From: a virus
Virus record (IMG/VR): IMGVR_UViG_3300044681_000293
Coordinates: 1-26,545 of that record
Length of the DNA: 26,545 bases
Strand: one strand, 5' to 3'
A program made the position numbers and the translations under genes. The first letter of the stretch is position 1; each line of letters begins with the position of its first letter. Below the pieces are notes generated by a model. That model was given only the letters and a program-made list of their open reading frames with translations. It made no database searches and was not told where the DNA came from. Positions 15,351 through 20,063 of this stretch are shown one piece after another.

Positions 15351-15467
15351 TTAAAAAATGTACTGATCATCTTCGTCTTCATAAGTAGATGGTTCTTCGA
15401 ACAATTCTTCCATTTTTTGTTGCAAAACTCTTTCTTGCAATTTTAGTAAATCTTCTTCTGTAATCAT
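15351..15467 (-). CDS. Acidic peptide, 38 aa
   Basis: The frame begins MITEEDLLKLQERVLQQKM and has a highly acidic C-terminus (EELFEEPSTYEDEDDQ), probably one amphipathic helix and a disordered tail. It lies 5 bases after the stop of the 67-aa membrane protein on the same strand. The function is unknown. Confidence 0.55.
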   Translation of the reverse strand: MITEEDLLKLQERVLQQKMEELFEEPSTYEDEDDQYIF

Positions 15468-15472
15468 CCCAA

Positions 15473-15676
15473 TCAGTTTAGAGTAATTTTAAGAAATGGT
15501 AGTAAAGGAGGAACAACCCCAATTAACCTTAAAAGTCCCTCAGCAAATAAAGCAAGAACCACCCAACCAACGCACATACTAATGATAGAAGCATTACGGT
15601 TGTGTCGTCGTATTGCTGCATCAATCATCTCCTTAACTTCAGAACGACTAACAAATTCATCATAAGGTTCCATCAT
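15473..15676 (-). CDS. Small membrane protein, 67 aa
   Basis: The N-terminal part is charged (MMEPYDEFVSRSEVKEMIDAAIRRHNRN), followed by one or two hydrophobic stretches (ASIISMCVGWVVLALFAEGLL, then IGVVPPLLPFL). The start is ATGATG, and the first ATG overlaps the upstream stop (ATGA). Topology would be an N-terminal cytoplasmic helix on a membrane anchor. It is a type seen often in T4-like cyanophages, with no known function. Confidence 0.7.
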   Translation of the reverse strand: MMEPYDEFVSRSEVKEMIDAAIRRHNRNASIISMCVGWVVLALFAEGLLRLIGVVPPLLPFLKITLN

Positions 15677-15822
15677 TTTTCATCGCCAAGGAATTTAGCA
15701 AGAGGGTCTCTTCTGGTTTTGACTATTTCAACTGCTCTTTTATAGAACATATTATCAGTATTTCCAGAAGATTCGAAAGTTTCTTTAATCTTCACCCAAT
15801 TATTATAGGTGTGTTGATCCAT
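15673..15822 (-). CDS. Small hypothetical protein, 49 aa
   Basis: The frame begins MDQHTYNNWVKIKETFE and ends KTRRDPLAKFLGDEK. The residues after the middle are basic and probably helical. The stop overlaps the start of the 67-aa membrane protein. It is the first gene after the 15847-15874 promoter candidate. No family recognised. Confidence 0.62.
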   Translation of the reverse strand: MDQHTYNNWVKIKETFESSGNTDNMFYKRAVEIVKTRRDPLAKFLGDEK

Positions 15823-15846
15823 TCATTTAAAGCATGATACTACTAT

Positions 15847-15874
15847 ATACTAATCACAAACATTTCAAAGTCAA
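15847..15874 (-). promoter_or_regulatory. Possible sigma70-type promoter
   Basis: TTGACT (15869-15874) is followed after 16 bases by TAGTAT (15847-15852), upstream of the 49-aa ORF. It is a weaker match than the other promoters in the window. The 134-base gap 15823-15956 holds nothing else that I can support. Confidence 0.45.
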
Positions 15875-15956
15875 TAAAATGTCAGCATTTTGTAACAGTA
15901 ATATACAGAAAATGGAATAAAATATTAAATTAGTATTCTATGTAACTGTTTTAAAA

Positions 15957-16043
15957 CGGAAGCGACTGGATTCGAACCAGTGGAGGTATTACCCTCATTT
16001 GTTTTCAAGACAAACGCAATAAACCGGACTCTGCCACGCTTCC
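15957..16043 (-). tRNA. tRNA-Ser(UGA)
   Basis: The 87-base gene has acceptor GGAAGCG/CGCTTCC, anticodon arm TTTGT-CTTGAAA-ACAAA (anticodon TGA), a long variable arm (around GAGGGTAATACCTC) and discriminator G, all class II serine features. Confidence 0.95.
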
Positions 16044-16055
16044 AATATAAAGTCC

Positions 16056-16307
16056 TCAACGGACTTCAAAATCTAATTTACGAACTTTTCTTTTTCTTCT
16101 CTCTTCTTGCCAAGCAATATCTTGAGAAGTAAGCACACTTTTATTTTGATTTTCTTTTAATGAGTTTAGCATAACAATACGAGACAAGTCAAGTGCTGAA
16201 ATTTTATCTCCACGAATTGTTGCCATATTCGGACATCCACAAGTTATAGTTTTTGTGGGATGTCCAATTAATTCTTTATTACAATCTTTGCATCTTATTG
16301 AAATCAT
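16056..16307 (-). CDS. Small zinc-ribbon-like protein, 83 aa
   Basis: The N-terminus has CKDCNKEL (6-13) and ITCGCPN (21-27): two Cys pairs spaced as in a small zinc knuckle. The remainder is a charged helix ending RRKRKVRKLDFEVR. It could bind nucleic acid or protein. It follows the Dps-like gene by 15 bases, so both should come from the late promoter at 16773-16780, and tRNA-Ser follows it by 12 bases. The zinc site is inferred from Cys spacing only. Confidence 0.68.
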   Translation of the reverse strand: MISIRCKDCNKELIGHPTKTITCGCPNMATIRGDKISALDLSRIVMLNSLKENQNKSVLTSQDIAWQEERRKRKVRKLDFEVR

Positions 16308-16322
16308 CGTTTTACATCCTCA

Positions 16323-16757
16323 TCATTGAGTAAATGATCTTAACATCCAAATAAATTTACCGTGTCTTTCGTTTAAATCATCAACAAGATTTGTGGTTCC
16401 TCTTGAGTTTTGTTTTTCTGCTTCTTCAGCAACTTGATTTAAAAGTTCTACAACCTTTTGATGTCCTTCTAACAAATCACGAACCATTCCCATACTATCT
16501 AGCCCACTATTTGCTTCTGAGATATGAGAAACTTCAGTGATTCTAGAAAGAGTAGGAACTGGTTTTATATTTAAGTATCTCATATGTTCGGTGATTCTAT
16601 CAATCTCATCAAACATTGCTTCATACTGCTTCCCGAATAGTTTATGGAATTGATAGAAATCATCACCCACAACATTCCAATGATATACCCATGTCTTTTG
16701 GAATAAAACAAAAAGACTTGCTTGAGTATCAGAAAGTAATTTATATAGTGTTTCCAT
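16323..16757 (-). CDS. Dps/ferritin-like protein
   Basis: This 144-aa protein has the Dps four-helix bundle pattern. The ferroxidase-type residues keep exact Dps spacing: His26 (YHWNV), His38 (FHKLF), Asp53 and Glu57 (EIDRITEH). The acidic residue normally four after the second His is Gly42 here, which may weaken iron binding. Dps dodecamers store iron, detoxify peroxide and can bind DNA. There is no long basic N-terminal tail. A T4-type late promoter lies 16 bases before the ATG. Protection of phage or host DNA from iron and peroxide damage late in infection is inference. Confidence 0.83.
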   Translation of the reverse strand: METLYKLLSDTQASLFVLFQKTWVYHWNVVGDDFYQFHKLFGKQYEAMFDEIDRITEHMRYLNIKPVPTLSRITEVSHISEANSGLDSMGMVRDLLEGHQKVVELLNQVAEEAEKQNSRGTTNLVDDLNERHGKFIWMLRSFTQ

Positions 16758-16772
16758 CTTACTCTTTTTGAG

Positions 16773-16780
16773 TATTTATA
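16773..16780 (-). promoter_or_regulatory. T4-type late promoter (TATAAATA)
   Basis: There is an exact TATAAATA on the minus strand, 16 bases before the Dps-like ATG and next to the 3' end of tRNA-Val. T4-like phages use this element with a phage sigma (gp55) for late genes. Confidence 0.7.
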
Positions 16781-16783
16781 TAG

Positions 16784-16855
16784 TGGGCAATATCGGATTC
16801 GAACCAATGACTTACTGCTTGTAAGGCAGCCACTCTACCGCTGAGTTAATCGCCC
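16784..16855 (-). tRNA. tRNA-Val(UAC), copy 2
   Basis: The acceptor is GGGCGAT/ATTGCCC (one G-U), the anticodon arm GCTGC-CTTACAA-GCAGT (anticodon TAC), the T-loop TTCGAAT and the discriminator A. It differs in the stems from the copy at 7-78, so it is not a recent duplicate. Confidence 0.92.
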
Positions 16856-17007
16856 GAAAGGTGATGAGTGCCCATCACCAGCGGAAGACACTCTCCGCAA
16901 CGAGCGGGGGTGATCAAATCCCCGACCTAAGAAAACTTAGGATTTAGTGAGTCGGATATGATGATCCCGACTCTTATGATAGAATCGGACATTTCCAATC
17001 CTATCAA
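16856..17007 (-). other. Non-coding spacer with hairpins
   Basis: I find no gene or intact tRNA here. It holds two clear hairpins: CCTAAG-TTTT-CTTAGG (16926-16941) and GAGTCGG...CCGACTC (16949-16973). These may be tRNA-precursor structures or debris of lost tRNAs. Confidence 0.5.
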
Positions 17008-17079
17008 CTCCGAGTGTCAGAATCGAACTGACCTATGACAAGTTAACAGCTTGCTCCCACACCTTGTGGGTTACTCGGA
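17008..17079 (-). tRNA. tRNA-Asn(GUU)
   Basis: The acceptor is TCCGAGT/ACTCGGA, the D-stem unusually strong (CCCAC/GTGGG), the anticodon arm GCAAG-CTGTTAA-CTTGT (anticodon GTT) and the discriminator G. The D-loop is only AAGGT, shorter than usual. Confidence 0.88.
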
Positions 17080-17088
17080 ATACTAACA

Positions 17089-17106
17089 GGGGTGTTTTGC
17101 CACCCC
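17089..17106 (-). terminator. Hairpin between the 65-aa ORF and tRNA-Asn
   Basis: GGGGTG-GCAAAA-CACCCC lies on the minus strand just after the ORF stop. The T-run that follows is poor (TGTTAG), so it may be a processing or stabilising hairpin and not a full terminator. Confidence 0.45.
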
Positions 17107-17112
17107 ACTACA

Positions 17113-17310
17113 TCATTTAGAACTCACAAAATCATTAATCGTTTCTGCGTGCTCAAGAACATCAGAAAGAGTTGGATATTTTGAATCAAATCCTTCTGGC
17201 AATTTACCACCATTGCGGCATTCTGCTTTTGCAAACTCTACATGATAATTGTCCGAAAGCATCGCATAAGCTTGCTTAAAGACTTCAAATCTAAGTTGAT
17301 AAGGTGTCAT
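17113..17310 (-). CDS. Small conserved-type protein, 65 aa
   Basis: The protein starts MTPYQLRFEVFKQAYAMLSD and ends HAETINDFVSSK, probably helical, soluble and without Cys pairs. I chose the ATG at 17310 because AGGAGA lies just upstream; the longer open frame runs into tRNA-Gly. It lies inside the tRNA array between tRNA-Gly and tRNA-Asn and is probably transcribed from the promoter upstream of tRNA-Gly. The function is unknown. Confidence 0.75.
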   Translation of the reverse strand: MTPYQLRFEVFKQAYAMLSDNYHVEFAKAECRNGGKLPEGFDSKYPTLSDVLEHAETINDFVSSK

Positions 17311-17364
17311 AAGTATTCTCCTATGAAATGTGTTTGTGTGTATAAAGAACCTTGTAAGGTTCAG

Positions 17365-17436
17365 AGCGGAATACCGGATTCGAACCGGTGACATCCAACT
17401 TGGAAGGATGGCGTTCTACCACTGAACTAATTCCGC
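17365..17436 (-). tRNA. tRNA-Gly(UCC)
   Basis: The acceptor is GCGGAAT/ATTCCGC, the anticodon loop CTTCCAA (anticodon TCC), the T-arm ACCGG-TTCGAAT-CCGGT and the discriminator T. The anticodon stem CCATC/GTTGG carries one T-T mismatch (positions 30-40). Confidence 0.88.
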
Positions 17437-17444
17437 ATAAGACA

Positions 17445-17473
17445 ATCATAAACTATTTTAGTTTGATTGTCAA
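17445..17473 (-). promoter_or_regulatory. Sigma70-type promoter upstream of tRNA-Gly
   Basis: TTGACA (17468-17473), 17 bases, TATGAT (17445-17450). The -10 ends 9 bases before the 5' end of tRNA-Gly, so transcription would start almost at the tRNA. Confidence 0.8.
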
Positions 17474-17474
17474 G

Positions 17475-17556
17475 TGTCGTTGAAAGGACTTGAACCTTCA
17501 TGGATTGCTCCACTGGAACCTAAACCCAGCGCGTATACCAATTCCGCCACAACGAC
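17475..17556 (-). tRNA. tRNA-Leu(UAG)
   Basis: Acceptor GTCGTTG/CAACGAC, anticodon arm CTGGG-TTTAGGT-TCCAG (anticodon TAG), long variable arm, T-arm GAAGG-TTCAAGT-CCTTT and discriminator A: a class II leucine tRNA. Confidence 0.93.
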
Positions 17557-17562
17557 AAATGG

Positions 17563-17634
17563 AGGCGGGGGGTGGAGTTGAACCACCTACCTGAAGCTTA
17601 TGAGACTTCTGTGCAACCGTTACACTTCCCCACG
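17563..17634 (-). tRNA. tRNA with CAU anticodon (Met or lysidine-Ile), copy 1
   Basis: The D-stem is GTGT/GCAC, the anticodon arm GAAGT-CTCATAA-GCTTC (anticodon CAT), and the T-arm GGTGG-TTCAACT-CCACC. The acceptor is CGTGGGG/CCCCGCC with an unpaired C1-C72, but the three G-C pairs of the initiator anticodon stem are missing. Discriminator T. Amino acid identity is unresolved. Confidence 0.75.
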
Positions 17635-17698
17635 ATGATGGATTAAGTGTGATACACCTCATAAGGATGTAACAGGGACTTAACCTCTATCAATGTAT

Positions 17699-17727
17699 AT
17701 AGTAACAAAATCCGAAGAATTTGTCAA
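17699..17727 (-). promoter_or_regulatory. Sigma70-type promoter upstream of the first CAU tRNA
   Basis: TTGACA (17722-17727), 17 bases, TACTAT (17699-17704), in the gap between tRNA-Trp and the CAU tRNA at 17563-17634. Confidence 0.7.
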
Positions 17728-17729
17728 GC

Positions 17730-17799
17730 ATCGGGATAGGGACTTGAACCCTAACTAAAAGTTTTGGAGACTCTCGTGCTACCAATTACACCATCCCGA
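17730..17799 (-). tRNA. tRNA-Trp(CCA)
   Basis: Acceptor TCGGGAT/ATCCCGA, anticodon arm AGAGT-CTCCAAA-ACTTT (anticodon CCA), T-arm TAGGG-TTCAAGT-CCCTA. The discriminator is T instead of the usual bacterial G. Confidence 0.88.
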
Positions 17800-17834
17800 T
17801 AAAGTTGGTTATAACCAATACCTACCTTTTCTAA

Positions 17835-17918
17835 TGGGCATGGGGGGAGTCGAACCCCCACGGGATTACTCCCAACGAATTTTAAGTTCGGTACGGCTAC
17901 CAATTACGTCACACGCCC
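17835..17918 (-). tRNA. tRNA-Leu(UAA)
   Basis: Acceptor GGGCGTG/CATGCCC, anticodon loop CTTAAAA (anticodon TAA), variable arm GGGA-GTAA-TCCC, T-arm GGGGG-TTCGACT-CCCCC and discriminator A. Class II. Confidence 0.93.
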
Positions 17919-17931
17919 ACAATATAAGACA

Positions 17932-17960
17932 ATTATAGCAGAGTTTGCTTGAATTGTCAA
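17932..17960 (-). promoter_or_regulatory. Perfect-consensus sigma70 promoter upstream of tRNA-Leu(UAA)
   Basis: TTGACA (17955-17960), 17 bases, TATAAT (17932-17937), 14 bases before the tRNA 5' end. Confidence 0.9.
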
Positions 17961-17961
17961 A

Positions 17962-18034
17962 TGCTCCTTGCGTGGATCGAACACGCCTCAGGCGAATTAT
18001 GAGTTCGCTGCATTCACCAGATTGCTAAAGGAGC
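17962..18034 (-). tRNA. tRNA with CAU anticodon (Met or lysidine-Ile), copy 2
   Basis: Acceptor GCTCCTT/AAGGAGC, anticodon arm GCGAA-CTCATAA-TTCGC (anticodon CAT), T-arm GCGTG-TTCGATC-CACGC and discriminator A. The loop CUCAUAA and stem resemble bacterial tRNA-Ile2 read with lysidine, but elongator Met is not excluded. Confidence 0.85.
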
Positions 18035-18038
18035 AAGA

Positions 18039-18110
18039 TAGGACTGCAGAGAATTGAACTCTGTTCACACCGTTATAAGCAGTGGGCCTTAACCAATAGG
18101 CGACAGTCCC
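18039..18110 (-). tRNA. tRNA-Ile(UAU)
   Basis: Acceptor GGGACTG/CAGTCCT (G1-U72), D-stem GCC/GGC, anticodon arm CACTG-CTTATAA-CGGTG (anticodon TAT), T-arm CAGAG-TTCAATT-CTCTG and discriminator A. An unmodified-type UAU reader of AUA is uncommon in bacteria. Confidence 0.87.
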
Positions 18111-18128
18111 TTAACCCTTGACTCAATA

Positions 18129-18157
18129 ATCATAAGGCATCTAACCAAGAAAGTCAA
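18129..18157 (-). promoter_or_regulatory. Sigma70-type promoter upstream of tRNA-Ile(UAU)
   Basis: TTGACT (18152-18157), 17 bases, TATGAT (18129-18134). A small hairpin (GCCAGT...ACTGGC, 18167-18184) lies upstream, next to tRNA-Arg. Confidence 0.78.
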
Positions 18158-18186
18158 ATGCCTTGTGCCAGTCCTTAAACTGGCAA

Positions 18187-18260
18187 CGTCCTTTGAGAGA
18201 TTCGAACTCCCGACACATAGGTTCGTAGCCTACTGCTCTGTTCCACTGAGCTAAAAGGAC
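18187..18260 (-). tRNA. tRNA-Arg(ACG)
   Basis: Acceptor GTCCTTT/AAAGGAC, anticodon arm GTAGG-CTACGAA-CCTAT (anticodon ACG, normally deaminated to ICG), T-arm CGGGA-GTTCGAA region and discriminator G. Confidence 0.92.
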
Positions 18261-18457
18261 AAGAAAAGGGATTACTCCCCAGTTCGCTCAAAGTGCTATT
18301 GCTCAAACGGCAACAGCAGTTCTGCGGAAAGATACGATGTTGTTGAGATTTATTCTCGAAACCCTCTGCCCAGTCGAATACCAGTTCATCCCCGATAATG
18401 GAGATGTGGGGAGTCGAACCCCAGTGTTGGACAGATTGTTGCCCCCAGTAGGGGCAA
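18261..18457 (-). pseudogene. tRNA debris, with a T-arm and 3' acceptor half at 18399-18423
   Basis: The minus strand keeps an intact T-arm TGGGG-TTCGACT-CCCCA and a 3' acceptor CATCTCCA (18399-18423). The upstream half does not fold: a CTGTCCA loop (Asp-like GTC) lies in the right place but its stem does not pair, and the 5' acceptor matches only partly. The rest of the gap to tRNA-Arg holds no gene; it looks like decayed tRNA sequence. Confidence 0.6.
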
Positions 18458-18529
18458 TTCCAGAACTAGGATTCGAACCTAGACGTACACCTTCAAAGGG
18501 TGCTGACCTGCCAGTTAGTCGATTCTGGA
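18458..18529 (-). tRNA. tRNA-Gln(UUG)
   Basis: Acceptor TCCAGAA/TTCTGGA, anticodon arm GCACC-CTTTGAA-GGTGT (anticodon TTG), T-arm CTAGG-TTCGAAT-CCTAG and discriminator A. Confidence 0.92.
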
Positions 18530-18535
18530 TTATGT

Positions 18536-18559
18536 AATCCCGTGGAATTCGACGGGATT
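18536..18559. repeat. Perfect 8-bp stem hairpin between tRNA-Gln and tRNA-Cys
   Basis: AATCCCGT and ACGGGATT flank an 8-base GGAATTCG loop. Similar hairpins fill the gaps at 18647-18667 and 18991-19037, probably as spacers in the tRNA precursor. Confidence 0.7.
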
Positions 18560-18562
18560 AAG

Positions 18563-18638
18563 AGTCTAGGGTGGGATTCGAACCCACGGTGATAAGAGTT
18601 TTGCAGACTCTCGCATTCGACCACTCTGCCACCTAGAC
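18563..18638 (-). tRNA. tRNA-Cys(GCA)
   Basis: Acceptor GTCTAGG/CCTAGAC, anticodon arm AGAGT-CTGCAAA-ACTCT (anticodon GCA), T-arm GTGGG-TTCGAAT-CCCAC and the cysteine-type discriminator T. Confidence 0.92.
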
Positions 18639-18672
18639 ATTTTGAACTATCTGGAAATTCCGGATAGTTGAG

Positions 18673-18744
18673 AGCCCTCAGTCGGATTTGAACCAACGAC
18701 CTACTCATTACTAGTGAGTTGCTCTACCACTGAGCTATAAGGGC
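18673..18744 (-). tRNA. tRNA-Thr(AGU)
   Basis: The body closely resembles bacterial tRNA-Thr(UGU), including AGAGCAACT and GAGTAGGTC around the anticodon. The anticodon arm is ACTCA-CTAGTAA-TGAGT, so the anticodon reads AGT: the wobble base is A where T is expected. Acceptor GCCCTTA/TGAGGGC, discriminator T. Confidence 0.85.
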
Positions 18745-18746
18745 GG

Positions 18747-18818
18747 GGTGTCGTATGAGAATTGAAGTCATCTCCTTTGTTCCACAAACAGATGCCTTAA
18801 CCACTAGGCTAACGACAC
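18747..18818 (-). tRNA. tRNA-His(GUG), with unusual features
   Basis: Acceptor GTGTCGT/ACGACAC, D-arm GCC...GGC, anticodon loop TTGTGGA (anticodon GTG) and the histidine-type discriminator C. The T-stem ATGAC/CTCAT has a C53-C61 mismatch in place of the almost universal G-C, there is a C-A mismatch in the anticodon stem, and the encoded base before position 1 is T, not G-1. It may be decaying. Confidence 0.72.
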
Positions 18819-18819
18819 A

Positions 18820-18891
18820 AGGCAGTGGGTAGAATTGAACTACCGACATAGAGGGTATGAATCTCTTGTTCTACCACTGAACTACACTGCC
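18820..18891 (-). tRNA. tRNA-Met(CAU), elongator-like, copy 3 of CAU
   Basis: Acceptor GGCAGTG/CACTGCC, D-arm GTTCAGTGGTAGAAC, anticodon loop TTCATAC (anticodon CAT) as in Gram-positive elongator tRNA-Met, T-arm GGTAG-TTCAATT-CTACC. It is separated from tRNA-His by one base. Confidence 0.85.
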
Positions 18892-18895
18892 GAGG

Positions 18896-18985
18896 CGGAA
18901 GTGGTTGGATTCGAACCAACGGATGCCCTTAAAGAACATCGGCGGATTAGCAATCCACTGCATTAAACCTCTCTGCCACACTTCC
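18896..18985 (-). tRNA. tRNA-Ser(GCU)
   Basis: 90 bases: acceptor GGAAGTG/CACTTCC, anticodon arm GTGGA-TTGCTAA-TCCGC (anticodon GCT), long variable arm (GATGTTCTTTAAGGGCATC), discriminator G. Confidence 0.94.
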
Positions 18986-18990
18986 TTAAT

Positions 18991-19037
18991 GTTGCCTTGA
19001 ATTATCCTAAGTGCGATTTAGGTTGCTTCAAGGCAAC
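18991..19037. repeat. 11-bp stem-loop between tRNA-Ser and tRNA-Ile(GAU)
   Basis: GTTGCCTTGAA (18991-19001) pairs perfectly with TTCAAGGCAAC (19027-19037), and an inner CCTAA/TTAGG stem extends the structure. It fills the whole gap between the two tRNAs. Confidence 0.75.
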
Positions 19038-19039
19038 AA

Positions 19040-19113
19040 TTGGAATGGTCGGACTCGAACCGACGACCACACGATTATCAGTCGTGGACTCTAACCAACT
19101 GAGCTACATTCCA
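19040..19113 (-). tRNA. tRNA-Ile(GAU)
   Basis: Acceptor TGGAATG/CATTCCA, anticodon arm CACGA-CTGATAA-TCGTG (anticodon GAT), T-arm TCGG-TTCGAGT-CCGA and discriminator A. Confidence 0.93.
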
Positions 19114-19118
19114 TTAAT

Positions 19119-19274
19119 GGGTTGCTGTCTCTTCCCTTTTCCTTTCCCCAATTCGCATCCACAAGAGAAGTGGCAGGGGTAATTCCGAGTTTGTCACCAA
19201 GATCCATAGAGTATGAAGGTTAGCTAGACCTTCCCCTACTTCACTAAAATGTTACTCATCTCGGGCAGCAACCC
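19119..19274 (-). ncRNA. Candidate structured RNA closed by a 9-bp stem, strand uncertain
   Basis: GGGTTGCTG (19119-19127) and CAGCAACCC (19266-19274) pair perfectly and close a 156-base element between tRNA-Ile and tRNA-Phe. Inside is the hairpin GAAGGT...ACCTTC (19215-19233) and a possible CCCC/GGGG pairing. I see no ORF and no tRNA motif, and it does not match an RNA family I can name. It is far longer than the other inter-tRNA gaps. Confidence 0.45.
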
Positions 19275-19277
19275 AAG

Positions 19278-19350
19278 CCGAGGAAGGTGGAATTGAACCA
19301 CCGACACCATGATCTTCAATCATGTGCTCTACCATCTGAGCTATTCCCCG
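19278..19350 (-). tRNA. tRNA-Phe(GAA)
   Basis: Acceptor CGGGGAA/TTCCTCG (one G-U), D-arm GCTCAGATGGTAGAGC, anticodon arm CATGA-TTGAAGA-TCATG (anticodon GAA), T-arm GGTGG-TTCAATT-CCACC. The discriminator is G instead of A. Confidence 0.9.
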
Positions 19351-19353
19351 TGG

Positions 19354-19427
19354 TCGGAATGACAGGATTCGAACCTGCGACTTCTGGTTCCCAAAACCAG
19401 AGCTCTACCAAACTGAGCTACATTCCG
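19354..19427 (-). tRNA. tRNA-Pro(UGG), copy 2
   Basis: Acceptor CGGAATG/CATTCCG, anticodon arm CTGGT-TTTGGGA-ACCAG (anticodon TGG), T-arm GCAGG-TTCGAAT-CCTGT and discriminator A. It has the same anticodon as 14398-14473 but a different body. Confidence 0.93.
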
Positions 19428-19430
19428 TGG

Positions 19431-19502
19431 TATTCCTGAAGGGATTTGAACCCTCGTTTCCGCCTTGAAAGGGCAGCGTCCTAACCATTAGACGACAGGA
19501 AC
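19431..19502 (-). tRNA. tRNA-Glu(UUC)
   Basis: Acceptor GTTCCTG/CAGGAAT (G1-U72), anticodon arm CTGCC-CTTTCAA-GGCGG (anticodon TTC), T-arm GAGGG-TTCAAAT-CCCTT and discriminator A. Confidence 0.92.
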
Positions 19503-19551
19503 TTAATTACTACAACCGCCAAGGAGGGGCACTCCATCGGCAGCGTAGCAA

Positions 19552-19625
19552 CGACCCATACGGGATTCGAACCCGTGATCTCCACCGTGACAGGGTGGCG
19601 TGATAAGCCTCTACACTAATGGGTC
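19552..19625 (-). tRNA. tRNA-Asp(GUC)
   Basis: Acceptor GACCCAT/ATGGGTC, anticodon arm CCACC-CTGTCAC-GGTGG (anticodon GTC), T-arm ACGGG-TTCGAAT-CCCGT and the aspartate-type discriminator G. Confidence 0.94.
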
Positions 19626-19629
19626 AAGG

Positions 19630-19711
19630 TGGGAGGAGCAGGATTCGAACCTGCGAAGGCAGAGCCGTCTGATTTACAGTCAGATTCCTTTAACCACTCG
19701 GAAATCCTCCC
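19630..19711 (-). tRNA. tRNA-Tyr(GUA)
   Basis: Acceptor GGGAGGA/TCCTCCC, anticodon arm TCTGA-CTGTAAA-TCAGA (anticodon GTA), long variable arm, T-arm GCAGG-TTCGAAT-CCTGC and discriminator A. Confidence 0.94.
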
Positions 19712-19714
19712 ATA

Positions 19715-19786
19715 TGGGACATCTCGGATTCGAACCGAGGACTAACCGGTTAAAAGCCGGATACTCTACCGCTGAGTTAATGTCCC
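19715..19786 (-). tRNA. tRNA-Lys(UUU)
   Basis: Acceptor GGGACAT/ATGTCCC, anticodon loop CTTTTAA (anticodon TTT) on a TCCGG/CCGGT stem with a terminal T-T, T-arm CTCGG-TTCGAAT-CCGAG and discriminator A. It is the first tRNA of the main array in transcription order. Confidence 0.93.
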
Positions 19787-19876
19787 AATAATGTGGTAAT
19801 TATTCAGTTGTCAAGGTGCTGGTGGTCTCTCAACCACTCCTTAAGAATACCACAGAACCCGTTGGGAATCAAGTGG

Positions 19877-19999
19877 TTTGTGCCAGTTCCAGAAGTGGTC
19901 CCAGGCACTTGGGGTCTCGTTCCCCCACCGACTCAAGTAATATACCAGGGTTTGGACCCCAATGGCAAATGATACGACCAGTTGAACAAGTGGCACAAA
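19877..19999. ncRNA. Candidate highly structured RNA element upstream of the tRNA array
   Basis: TTTGTGCCA (19877-19885) pairs perfectly with TGGCACAAA (19991-19999). After a symmetric 7x7 internal loop, AAGTGGTC (19893-19900) pairs with GACCAGTT (19976-19983) with one mismatch. Inside are two more hairpins: ACTTG...CAAGT (19907-19938) and GGGT...ACCC (19948-19959). There is no ORF with an SD. It lies between tRNA-Lys and a hairpin at 20004-20036 that could terminate transcription from either strand. The gap 19787-19876 shows nothing else clear. Confidence 0.55.
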
Positions 20000-20003
20000 G
20001 CAT

Positions 20004-20036
20004 AAAAAAAGGGAGGAAACTTTTGGTTTCTCTCCC
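20004..20036 (-). terminator. Rho-independent terminator, possibly bidirectional
   Basis: The minus strand reads GGGAG-A-GAAAC, loop CAAAA, GTTTC-CTCCC, then seven T. On the plus strand the same hairpin is followed by CTGTCTTTTTG, so it might also end a plus-strand transcript from the 19877-19999 element. Confidence 0.82.
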
Positions 20037-20063
20037 CTGTCTTTTTGCTTTATGGATTACATC

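Noticed and set aside
17640-17729. T-arm-like string in the gap before the CAU tRNA
   Set aside because: The loop lacks a base and no acceptor or anticodon arm can be found; chance similarity is as likely.
18337-19791. Several 60-70 aa ORFs within the tRNA array on both strands
   Set aside because: They read through tRNA sequences; the repeated GFEPR/DSNLR-like strings are translations of conserved tRNA T-arms.
19786-19814. TTGACA upstream of tRNA-Lys as a promoter
   Set aside because: The only -10 at the right distance is TTATTG, which overlaps the tRNA itself; the match is too poor to list.
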